Below are positions 1 through 9,987 of a DNA stretch of 64,000 nucleotides, one piece after another. The DNA lies in NCBI GenBank assembly GCA_000827325.1, contig KN832877.1, positions 992,001-1,056,000 on the forward strand, read 5' to 3'. The notes beneath the pieces are model-generated. The model had not been told where the DNA came from. It was given only the letters and a program-made list of their open reading frames with translations, and searched no databases. The stretch comes from Oidiodendron maius Zn. Lineage: Eukaryota; Ascomycota; Leotiomycetes; Myxotrichaceae. A program made the translations under genes and the position numbers. Each line of letters opens with the position of its first letter. The first letter of the stretch is position 1.

Positions 1-2451
1 GTCTGGCCTGGGCTTTGAATGCAGGAACAACCACTTTCCGAGGAGGCTTCTCATTATCCCTGTTAAGGCTTTAGTATCTGTTCCTCCAGTTGGGAATAAA
101 ACATACCACCCAAAATGGTGATCCGGGCCGGAATTATCCTCCGGATCCTCGAGGCCAATGATAATCGTCTGCTCGGGTATATCGAACCACTCATTTGGCA
201 CTTGAGCGGCTTCAGCCAACCTGGCATCTCCTTCGAAATCAGGCACTAGGACAGTGGGCGGCAGAGTCTTGTCGCTCTGCAAGAGCATGTAAAGAAGGGT
301 CTCAAGGTGCATGATTTCATGTTCAAATCCAATCCAGAGGGCTCGACCTATCTCACGCGGGACTGCTTCCAATTCGCAGAGTTTCCTGACCTTTGCACGA
401 ACCTTGCTTTGGTAGTCCAGGATTTCAGGGAGTGGCGGCCATTCGTCTGGAATCTCGGAATGGCTGTGGCATAATTCCGGGTTGTCGACATCAGGATCAA
501 TTCCCCTTTCGAATATTTGGGGGTAATAGGTTGGTTCACAGGGAGGTAATTTAGTGGCCTTCGTCAGTTGGATGTCCAAGAAGGTTGGAATATGGCCGAG
601 GTAGAAGATGCAGGCGTTTCGAAGCTTTATTGGTTTTTCCAATAGCTCCTCATCTGGAATCATCCGTCTAGTCACAACGTCCCATACAGCCCAAAGACCT
701 TTCCAGTCGTCAAGCGTAGGGACTGTATTGGCAGCATACACGGAGGGGTCAGAGTCAAATGCCATCTTTTGTTTCGTCAATAGGTGGACATCTAAACGCA
801 GAATATAGGTTAGTCAGAAATAATAATGTCGAGGTCTACAATTCGGAGTAGAAGGAGCAATAGCCAGCCATGAAATAATGGGCTGGACCTTCAGCCTTGC
901 CCGTCCAGGGTCAGATAGGAGGCCCGTGCGCCAGCCCCTTGACCTACGCACCCCCACATCTTCTTTGGGAGGTGGTCATGCGATCAACTTTGTAGGTCAT
1001 AGATTGTGATTAGAGCCTCATATTTGCATAGCTGCTTCCTGACGTAATGGCGAAGAAGAAGAAGAGGAGATCCTTAGGAAAAAGCAATTTAGACATACTG
1101 TACGCTTCAGACAAGGCTGACCATCGCCCTACCTCGGTCAAGGCTGAGGCTCTCCATAGTTGTCTGGTCTCCTCTTCAGAGTATTTTAGACTTTGTTCCA
1201 CCTGAACTCGCTCTCCTGCCTTAAAATAAATATCCTTATAATGGACATCCTTAAGAGGGGAATAGAACGCTTGGTGTCGGCCGCCTTCGCCGTCATAGAC
1301 ATATTCGCCGATCACTCTCCAATCATCAAGATTGAAAATTTGTTCTCCCAGAATCTCATTGGCTTGTACGAGTCCATTGAGGACAAATCTGCTGGTCCAT
1401 CAGTATCAGGTCATGATGAAGCCGGATCTGCTGGATTCGCCTACTTATGTGTGAGACCTTCCTCGTCTATCCGTAGATTGTTAGCAGCTTTGCTCCCAGA
1501 TCACAATCGAACTTACCATTATATGCGTGGCTATGATTTGATTAGTGGTTTCTAAAAATTAAGCAGCGGGACATTCAAGTCTTACAAAACTCTGGCAGGG
1601 TCATTCGTCGCATCCAGGCCGATGAGCATGGAATCTGACAGTTGTAGAGCATCAGCGAATCCCCGCAAAAAGGAGGCAGCCTCCTGTCGACTAAAGTTGC
1701 CTGCAGTCATAAGCATAGATATAATAGCTTTTCAATTGGAATTCACCTATACTGGAACCAAGAGACATAACACACTTCGGTCTTGCTTGATTCTCAGGTA
1801 GTTTCAGCCAGTCGAGTCCATCGTCATAAGTTCCGTAAAGCCCATGGCATCTGACATGCTCGAATGTAGGTAGTTGTTCCAATGTTCGCCTCAATTCCTT
1901 TAAAGAGAGGTCCAAGGCATAATACTCGACATCTTTACCAGCAGCATCCAAAGCCCGTAGCAAGATACTCACCTTCCGCAGATTACTATAATTCAGTTAG
2001 TTCCGGGGTACTGGCAACCGCTGACAGTCACAAACCCGCTCCCCAGCTCCATAATCATGGCGCTGGAGGGTATTGCGTTGGCAATGCTGTCAGCAGAGCG
2101 TTCTAGGACTTCAATTTCCGCATTTGTGAGGAAATATTCATGCAAGTACGTGATCTGCGCGGTATCAGCGTTTCTGGACCAACTTCTCCGAACTTTAAAA
2201 CTGACCTCCTCAAAAAGCTGCAAACCTCGCTCATTGTAGAGCAGCAGCGTGGGCATTGTCTTGATACCACTTTCAGGCCTAAGCGATTTTAGAATCTCAT
2301 CTTTCAGATTGACCTCGACCGCATCGTGACGTATGTCAATAATATCAATACTGGAATCCGAGCCCATTTTTGGCATTCCCTTGACCGTCGGGGCTTGTCC
2401 GGGTGCAGTTTGCCCAGCCTCAACAGCAGAGCGGGAATTGGGAATCACCAT
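1..2451 (-). CDS. EGT1: Ergothioneine biosynthesis protein Egt1 (histidine trimethyltransferase + sulfoxide synthase), 3' end outside window
   Basis: Fungal Egt1 methylates histidine to hercynine with SAM, then joins cysteine to it in an iron- and oxygen-dependent step of ergothioneine synthesis. Nine exons fit in phase: 2451-2206, 2154-2036, 1985-1747, 1700-1586, 1530-1517, 1466-1445, 1388-1099, 791-107 and 59 to the left edge, giving about 596 visible residues. The N-terminal part is an EgtD-type methyltransferase with the SAM-binding ELGSGN motif. The following part is a DinB-like domain with the iron-ligand pattern HEIMHLE. The C-terminal FGE-sulfatase-like domain should lie off the left edge. 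The start is the ATG at 2451, giving MVIPNS. The 51-nt intron 2155-2205 has no stop and keeps frame; removing it gives the family sequence FEE-ITYLHEY. Exons of 14 and 22 nt are unusually small. The match to the family is strong. Confidence 0.93.
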
Positions 2452-4212
2452 TGTTTTTCTAGGAGGCTAAGATCAAGAATAGTTTATATATATTAAGCCT
2501 GGGGACCGACATGCACCTGTTGTATATATGTTGCAGTTGAGAAGAACCCAAGGCACTAGCAAAATAGTGTCCGTCATACACTGGGTACTGCCCGGAGCGG
2601 TTCAGCCTGCCGCCTCGCGATGACTCGAATACTCGACGAGGGCGAGGAACTAGCAAGAAATCGCTCGGAGATCGATCCACTTTGATGTGGAATCAGGGAA
2701 GGGTCTGGTACCTGAGATGGCTCGCAGGGTGAACGTGTCGCCGAGAGGGCCTACTCCGCGAATAGTACCCCCCACGCCAAACCTGGTCGAGGGTGACCTC
2801 ATGATTAATAAGTTCATTTCCCCCGCCAAATAGAAATACAATTCAACCTCGAACGCTTATATACGGTGCAGTAACGTTCGGTGCATGCCCGGCCGACCCG
2901 AGTAAGCTGGAAAGGGGTAAGGGACGCTTTGGTGGCGCCGGGCTGGATTCTGGAGAGGATTCCGGCACCGTCACTAGCTTCGAGGCACCGAGCTGCAGTG
3001 GTTTGAGAGGCGAAACGACAGAGCTGATATCTCACAAATGCATTCTAGACACTTGTACGAAGTATCGTCGACGCGTATTAGTAGAGGCTGCGAGCCTACG
3101 GCGACCCCGGGAGCAGTTACATGGCCACGCTCCCCGCTTGGCAAGTTCTCCTTACATATCAGGCGTGGGCGTGATCGCCGAAAGTATCGTGCTGCAGCAA
3201 AGCAACTCACAGGCAAAAGTGGCGGGGCAGAGCGAGGGGACCCTAGGGAAGCAGAGGGTCGCGTTGGCTCAGGACGCGGTACGCTCTGGGCCAGGCGATT
3301 GTCACAATGGGGAAACCCGAAAATCTGACGGCGCGGACCTTGGATAGGGTGACAAATCAACTTCGGTCATCAGATGTCTGCGCGGGGGTCTCGAAAACGC
3401 AGAGAGTAAGCACCGTTGCACGATATGGGGGACCTGGCAGGTGTGCATGCAGATATTATTTTGTGCGAGGTTGGGTGTGGTTGATGAACCGGAAATGCCT
3501 CAACATGCAGATCGTGGGGAATACGGCGCGGAGGCGTGCACCGATATGTTAGGTAAGTAAATCGAGAGCCCATCCAGGGTAATGGCGCACTCGCATGCCC
3601 AGGGGTGGCTCACATGCGAGAAATACAGGTACAGCCTCAAGGAGATGCCCTTACGGGGATAGAGTGATAACAGCATCTCAACGGCGCCGATTTCTACGCA
3701 GCTGCCAAGCACGAAGGTATGAGCATCGGAAAGTCCCCGCGCGCTCTTCTTAGCCTGACGGAGTAAGTAAAAGGCACGAAGATAGGACCCTGCACAACCA
3801 AGTAATTTTCGTGTGCTTCCTAGCTGGGGAGCTCGGAGGGGAGCGGGGCAAGTCGAGCCACGTGACTTGTCATTACCCGAAACAGGCAATAAGTTTACAC
3901 CGAAAATGAGGACGACCTATTTGTGGCAAATGCTGTTCCACATTGTGCGTATCGGCAGAACGGCCGAAGCTAGCAGACTTCTTCTGACGGATTAAATACA
4001 GTATGTAGCATTTCTGTGGTTGGTAAGCACAGATCGATGTGGAGAGCGGGAGTTTAGATCACGTGAACATGTGTCAGTTCTAGGCTAGCGCGTTATTTCC
4101 GAATGTTTACTTTTCGTCGTTTATTTACTCGGCAACCACATCTGCGATTGCGACGCTGTACATACCACACAAACCTCACCAGCGATACCCATAGTATCTA
4201 CCGACGTAAAAG
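2452..4212. other. Long gap between divergent EGT1 and NUF2
   Basis: This 1.76-kb stretch has many short overlapping open frames on both strands, the longest about 129 codons on the minus strand at 3500-3889, but none resembles a known protein and none links to others by convincing splice sites. The middle (2880-3900) looks GC-richer than the flanks. Two CACGTG motifs lie at 3859-3864 and 4060-4065, the second about 150 bases before the NUF2 start. It probably holds both promoters; an unrecognised gene or long untranslated RNA is possible. Confidence 0.5.
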
Positions 4213-5718
4213 ATGGCTTATAACTCTCGAATGAGCATAGCGCCGGGCTCTCAGCAGCAGAACCGCAGCAAGAAAAAAGAGGAAGAGAGCGATGCGTTCA
4301 TGCGCCTGGTAAAGTCCCCAGCTCAGCACTCTGAACAAAGTGACTGACAATACCAGCCTGATAAAGAGATTGTAGGGTGTATTAGCGACATAAATATGCC
4401 CATCACATTCACAATCGCAGATCTCCAGAGACCCAATCCGTTACAAATCCAAATAATCTTTGAATGGTTTGCGGAGCTACTCATGAACACGACTCGGGAG
4501 ACGGTAGATCCAGCGATGCGTGCCGGAGCTGAAGATATTTGCCGAGAGTACATGGAGATAATCCCTACGGACACACGCAACCTACTTGGATTCTATGGCG
4601 GTCTCCGCAAACTGATGAATGCCTGTGGGATTACGGATTTCTCGTTCCAGGATTTATACAGACCTACACACGACCGCCTGGTCAAGATCTTTTCATATAT
4701 CATAAACTTCGTGCGATTTCGCGAAAGCCATACGCAGGTGATCGACGAGCACTATAATAAGGCGGAAACAACAAAATTTAAAATTGAAGCTTTATACACT
4801 GAGAATCAGGATATGGAAGCTCGACTTGAGGAGATGAGGCGGAATCGAAAGGCCATGGAGGCACAGATTGCAGAGAAGGTGAAGCGAAATGAAGAGCTCA
4901 AAAAGCGGCTTCTTGAGCTTCGTCAAAGTCAAGAAAAGGTCACTCGACGGTTTGAAGATGTCAAGGCCAAGAAGGGAGAGATGACAACGATACTAGAGGA
5001 TAAAACTGCTGCAACAATATCTTTGAGACAAGAGAGTGCCAAGTTGCGACCATATGTTCTGCAGTCACCAGCAGCGCTCCAAGCCTCGCTAACCGAACTG
5101 AGTAACGTTCTAAATGCAGAGAAATCGCAGATTGATACACTTGACCGCCGAGCTCGAGCGCTACAGACATCAACGGACACATTCTCTATCGTCTCTTCGG
5201 ACGTTGCGTCCTGTACAAAACTGCTTGAGGATATCTCAGCCGAACTGGCAAAGGAGGAGGAAGAAAACATTCGTATTGCAAAACAGCGAGATGCGCTAGG
5301 AGACAAGAGCAATAATGTCCGGGAAGTAGAGAGAACGGAGTCTTTGCTGCAGCGCCAATTATCGAAATGGATGGAGCGAACGGAAAAACTCCGTGAAACT
5401 AGCAAAGACAAAGCCCAAAGCGCGAAAGAGAGGATGGAGGAATTACGTGCTATACATAGGCAATTAACCGAGGAGCGTGCTGAGAAGGGAAGAGAGATGG
5501 AGAAGAGGAGAGTTAGGATAGAGCAGACCGAAAAGAAGGTACGTTCCATAATACTTACTTGTAATTTTATTTTGGATATTACAGCACCTTCTAATACTTC
5601 ACAGATGGCGGACCTCAAAGAGAACATTGAAAATGAAGTCCACAATGCGAAAGAGGAGTATCTGAAGATGGATTCACACATCAAACTGTACATTACAGAG
5701 ATGGAGCAGTCGCTTTAG
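4213..5718 (+). CDS. NUF2: Kinetochore protein Nuf2 (Ndc80 complex)
   Basis: Nuf2 pairs with Ndc80 in the outer-kinetochore complex that binds microtubules. Three exons, 4213-4308, 4357-5538 and 5605-5718, give 463 residues, close to the yeast length of 451. The N-terminal calponin-homology-like domain (about residues 40-160) has the family-typical stretches [15 protein letters not shown] and [10 protein letters not shown]. The remainder is a long charged coiled coil. The ATG at 4213 is chosen because it adds the N-terminal tail found in fungal Nuf2 and splices in phase; the ATG at 4396 would cut into the conserved domain. The last intron (5539-5604, 66 nt) has no stop in frame, so an unspliced reading adds 22 residues near the C-terminus that do not look like coiled coil. 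Confidence 0.94.
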
Positions 5719-5851
5719 ATAGTTGTGTTGTCGTATGGTCTACGATGGAACGAACGGGTCAAGCGCTGGCGTTTGGGTATACCACTTGATATAATGCAAT
5801 AAATTAACGACCTAGCTTCGAGGCCGCAGCAAATCTGTGTACATTATCATA

Positions 5852-6598
5852 CTAATCACTCCAACCAGTTCCCCGAAACTTAAACCACCTCCCCAATACA
5901 CGCCTAACCTCAACGGTTCTTCCGCTCCAAACGGCATCCTCGCCATCGAAACCAGCGCGCTTAACGTTCCCACTCAGCATTGGCAGCCTCTCCTCCCAAA
6001 TTCCCTGCGGTCTGTCACCTCCATCTCCAGGACTTTCTTGCACGTCCATCTTCTCTTCTAGAACTACAATCCTTCGTCCTGCTCTCCACCCAGCTTCCAC
6101 CAATACCGCAATACTGCTTCCTAGACCCTGCACGCTCCACTCGCTCGTGTCGCGATGCAATTCCAGTAAACCGTAAACTAGGATCAAAGGACATTTCTCT
6201 GGTCTATTTGATTCTGGTTTCCCTTTCAGATCCCTCCCTCCTTCGATCTCGGCAGCCGGGAAGGCACTTAAGTACGCACGCAGATGAGTGACGGTATTGA
6301 AGAAGACCAAATTAATATAGCGTGAAGATGCTACTTGTTTGAGTGTAGGAACCAACAGTGGATGCTGCTTTGGCGTCTCTGAGACAAGGTTTGGAGGGGG
6401 TCGTTCTGTTGTGTTTGTTACGGAATCATCTCGAGCGTGGGTGTCTGCAGGACGATTGATGGAGCTGAGAAGAGAGGAGAGAAAAGCCGATCGAGGCTGG
6501 CAGATGATAAGTGTAGTTGGGAAAGATTGGTAACCAAGGACGTAAGAAAGAAGTTCAGATGGCAATGCTGGTGGGAAGGCCAATGGAACAGGTGCCAT
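5852..6598 (-). CDS. Conserved-looking hypothetical protein, possible RecA-like fold
   Basis: This intronless frame of 248 codons starts at an ATG at 6598 and ends 133 bases from the NUF2 stop, tail to tail. I cannot name it. The N-terminus (SELLSYVLGYQSFPTTLIIC) followed by alternating hydrophobic strands, a second strand near PLILVYGLLELH and a third near RRIVVLEE resembles the strand order of Rad51-paralogue or Shu-type proteins that lack a Walker A motif. That comparison is an inference from pattern only. The C-terminus (VLGRWFKFRGTGWSD) is aromatic and basic. No signal peptide or membrane segment is seen. The 283-bp gap to AP-3 beta is probably a shared divergent promoter. Confidence 0.65.
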   Translation of the reverse strand: MAPVPLAFPPALPSELLSYVLGYQSFPTTLIICQPRSAFLSSLLSSINRPADTHARDDSVTNTTERPPPNLVSETPKQHPLLVPTLKQVASSRYINLVFFNTVTHLRAYLSAFPAAEIEGGRDLKGKPESNRPEKCPLILVYGLLELHRDTSEWSVQGLGSSIAVLVEAGWRAGRRIVVLEEKMDVQESPGDGGDRPQGIWEERLPMLSGNVKRAGFDGEDAVWSGRTVEVRRVLGRWFKFRGTGWSD

Positions 6599-6881
6599 TA
6601 AGGCAAAGGTTGGGAAGGCAAGTAGCGATTATTGCAGAACTTGAGCGTCTCTTCGTTGATTTCAAGAGTCTTGCATTTAATCAGATCGTCACGTTAGTAT
6701 TAATGTTAATCAAGGTTGCATGTAACAAACAATTCGTCGTTTGGAGTTGTTGTGCACAGTCATCAAATTACTACGGTTGTTCGTGTACCTGGAGTTAGGT
6801 CGCGTGGGCGAAAATGGTAATCGCTTAACCCCACTACAAATGTCTAACCGATGATGCGCCTTTACTCCTTAATGATGAGCT

Positions 6882-9439
6882 ATGGAATCAATATCTCGAA
6901 TATCTGGCTTGTTGGAGAGTGGTATACCTCTCGATCCCATTTCCGCTGCCTATGCCGCTGGATGATATGTGCTGACCTCTCCGATAGCTAGGGAACTGAC
7001 TCTTGATGCTGCACAATCCGCCCGCGGCTCTCGCACCTCTAGCAAGACCTTGCCACCGGCGCAGATAACAAAGTTGCTCGACAGTCGAAATGAGAGAGAA
7101 GTGCTAGAGGGATTGCGGAGGGTCATCTCTGTACGTTGCCTGACACACCTGCGTGCCTGCAGTCTCCAGTGATGAATAGTTTGGTTTATGCGAAGCATTC
7201 AATATGGTAACTGACGCGGTGGACCTAGATGATGTACCGTTCGCAACCCTGTCTCACGTACTTCTCCTCTGTCGTTAAGAATGTAGCCTCCCCCAACATT
7301 GAAATTAAGAAGTTGGTCTACATCTATCTCCTCAGCTATGCCGAACAAGAGCCTGACTTGGCCCTCCTTTCCATCAACACTATACAAAAATCTCTCTCCG
7401 ATGGCAATCCACAGGTGCGAGCCTTGGCACTAAAGACGATGTCGGGAATTCGAGTTCCAGTAATCAGCCAGATTGTGTCTTTGGCAATCAAGAAAGGACT
7501 AGGAGATATGAGTCCATATGTTAGGAAGGCTGCTGCACTGGCGATACCAAAGTGTTATCGACTAGACCCAAATACACTCCCACAATTACTAGACTATCTA
7601 TCAACGCTATTAGGGGATAGACAATACTACGTGGCTGGCGCAGCAGTCAAGGCGTTCATGGATATATGTCCAGACAGAATCGACCTCATCCATAAACATT
7701 ACCGCAGCCTAGTTAAAAAGTTGGTGGATATGGATGAATGGAGCCAATTGGCGACATTGAAATTGATGACGAGATATTCAAGGTTGTGCTTCCCACAACG
7801 AACTAGGAGGGTTAAGAAGAGCAATGGAACTAGAGGATTCTACGGCGATGAGGGCAATGTCGAGGAGGCGGGAGAAGAAGTCTCTGTCCCTGATCCTGAC
7901 CTTGAGCTGCTCCTGAAGAGCATAAAGCCACTCCTGCAAAGTCGAAACTCCGCTGTGGTCCTCGCAGTTACTAGATGCTACATCTACCTAGGTACGCAGG
8001 AGTATGCAGATCTCTCTATTGGTCCTCTGGTAGCCCTATTACGTGGGCCACAAGACATTCAACACGTCGCTTTGTATAACATCGTCTCAGTATGCCTTAC
8101 ACGACCAGAAGCATTCGTCAAGTATGCTTCTCATTTCCTTGTCCATTCTAAGGACACTCTACAGATATGGGAGCTCAAGCTAGAGCTACTTACCCTAATA
8201 TTTCCTCATTGCGACCCGTACATGAAAGGCCTGATCCTCAACGAACTCGAACACTTCTCCCGAGGGACTGATAAAGATCTTGTTCGGGAAGCCGTCCGGG
8301 CCATTGGGAGATGTGCTCAGAGCGACACCAGGACATCAGCACGATGTTTGCGCCTTCTACTGAACCAGATTACCAGTCTAGATGGTAATTTAGTAGCAGA
8401 GTCATTGACGGTCGTCAGACACCTGATACAGCAAGACCCAAGCTCTCACAAAAGCACAGTAATCCGCCTAGCTAAAAATCTGGACACTGCTACTAGCCCC
8501 AGAGCGCGAGCAACGATTATTTGGCTAGTAGGAGAGTTTTCCGGCATCGATGGTGAGAACAATATCGCACCTGATGTACTACGAATCCTCGCCAAGGGCT
8601 TTGCAGATGAAGCAGAGCCAGCAAAGCTGCAGATCGTTCTCTTGGCCGCGAAGGTCTACCTTCACTACTTGAATCGTCAAGAGGTTGAAGGTGTAAAATC
8701 TGCAGCTCTAGATACTACCACACTGCACGATTACACATCTGTTCGCGATGAGGGCTTCGGCAGGCTGGACTCTCCTCACCATGCAGACCACCTAGCTACA
8801 GAACCTGAACCTGAACACCCAATCGTTGTTTTGTGGAATTATATCCTTCTTCTGGCACGCTATGATACTTCCTATGATCTCCGAGACCGCACACGCCTCT
8901 ACAAAGCCCTTCTAGCCGTGCCTTCTTCGACCCAATTGGCAAGTCTCATGCTTCTCGCACCTAAGCCAGTCCCCCACACCCCCAGTCCCTCAGAAGGCCG
9001 AACAGGATTTACCTTAGGATCTGCTAGTTTAGTAGTAGGTGAAGATGGCGGCCTACACGGTTTACGAGGCTACGAAGCTCTTCCGGATTGGGTGGAGGAT
9101 GGGAAAGAACCAGATCCTTCATTAAGAAACGCAGAAGTGAAAGCAGAATACGATGGTCAGCGGGTGATACCAGCGGGAGAGAGACTTGACAGTGCAGTCA
9201 GAGAGAGTAGACAAATTGCAGGCTCGCCATCAACTACTAATGGATCTGCTCCCTCGGGGGCCAAGGAGAAAACACTTGATGATTGGCTTGCAGAGAGTGA
9301 GGCCGAGGAAGAGGATAGTGACGAGGTCGACGAAGAAAGTGAGGAGGCTGAAGAGACTTATGAGGAATCCAGCGAGGAAGAGTCTGAAGAATACGATGAC
9401 AGCGATGATGATATGGAGCACGACAGACTAGTCAAGTGA
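6882..9439 (+). CDS. APL6: AP-3 adaptor complex subunit beta
   Basis: AP-3 beta is a large subunit of the adaptor complex that carries cargo from the Golgi or endosome to the vacuole. Exons 6882-6921, 6988-7130 and 7229-9439 give 797 residues. The first 40-nt exon encodes MESISRISGLLES and joins to ARELTLDAA, restoring the conserved adaptin start. The adaptin N-terminal HEAT repeats are clear, for example NIEIKKLVYIYLL, NPQVRALALKTMSGIRVP and DRIDLIHKHYRSLVKKLVD. The last 60 residues are a highly acidic Glu/Asp/Ser tail, as is common in the hinge of AP-3 beta; there is no ear domain, as in other fungal AP-3 beta. The two conserved halves leave little doubt about the family. Confidence 0.93.
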
Positions 9440-9987
9440 ACGTACTGAAGTTTATAAATGACAGCCCGAACTAGGGGGCATATATTAGACAACCCGATGC
9501 CAAGAAATCCCAAGTCACGATGAATTTGAAAGAGCCAGGGAAAGCCTCCGGCATTAACTATTAGCCCAAGCTTGCAGCATGGCTCATTACTATCTGATCT
9601 GCATACAAGGCTGGACTCATCCCCTGGCAAGTGTAGAATACGTAGGCCGAGTTTGATGACATGGAAGATGACTCGTAGATGAGGCGTTCTAGAATCAACC
9701 TCGAGCCAGCAAAGATGTAAAGGCGCAGTGCGTGCAAAAGAAAGTATTCTACATTTACAAAGCTGAAACTGAGCATCCCCAATGTCATAAAAGCGCCAAT
9801 TAATCATGCAACCCCTCTGTAAATGGAACGCCGCGAAGACCCAGAATTATGTAATAACGAAAAGACAGCCAACCAACAACTTGAAGGCTTTGGATTGAAA
9901 AGAGGCTGGACTGTAATACTTCGGCACTTTGCCTAGCAATAAATCTACCGGAATCTTCGAATGACACAAAGCTAATTAGGCAGGCAA
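9440..9987. other. Convergent intergenic region
   Basis: This lies between the stop codons of AP-3 beta and the zinc-knuckle gene. It holds only short frames (up to about 149 codons on the minus strand, overlapping the acidic end of AP-3 beta in antisense) that look like nothing known. It probably holds two 3' untranslated regions. Confidence 0.5.

Noticed and set aside
1193-1555. Plus-strand frame of 120 codons inside EGT1
   Set aside because: It is antisense to well-supported EGT1 exons and introns and resembles nothing.
3003-3347. Plus-strand frames of 96-114 codons in the EGT1-NUF2 gap
   Set aside because: Two plus frames and one minus frame overlap over the same bases, composition is Arg/Gly/Ser-rich as expected from GC-rich random sequence, and no motif or splice partner was found.
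4929-5693. Minus-strand frame of 254 codons opposite NUF2
   Set aside because: It is Ser/Leu-rich antisense of the Nuf2 coiled coil and has no homology; the sense strand is a clear family member.
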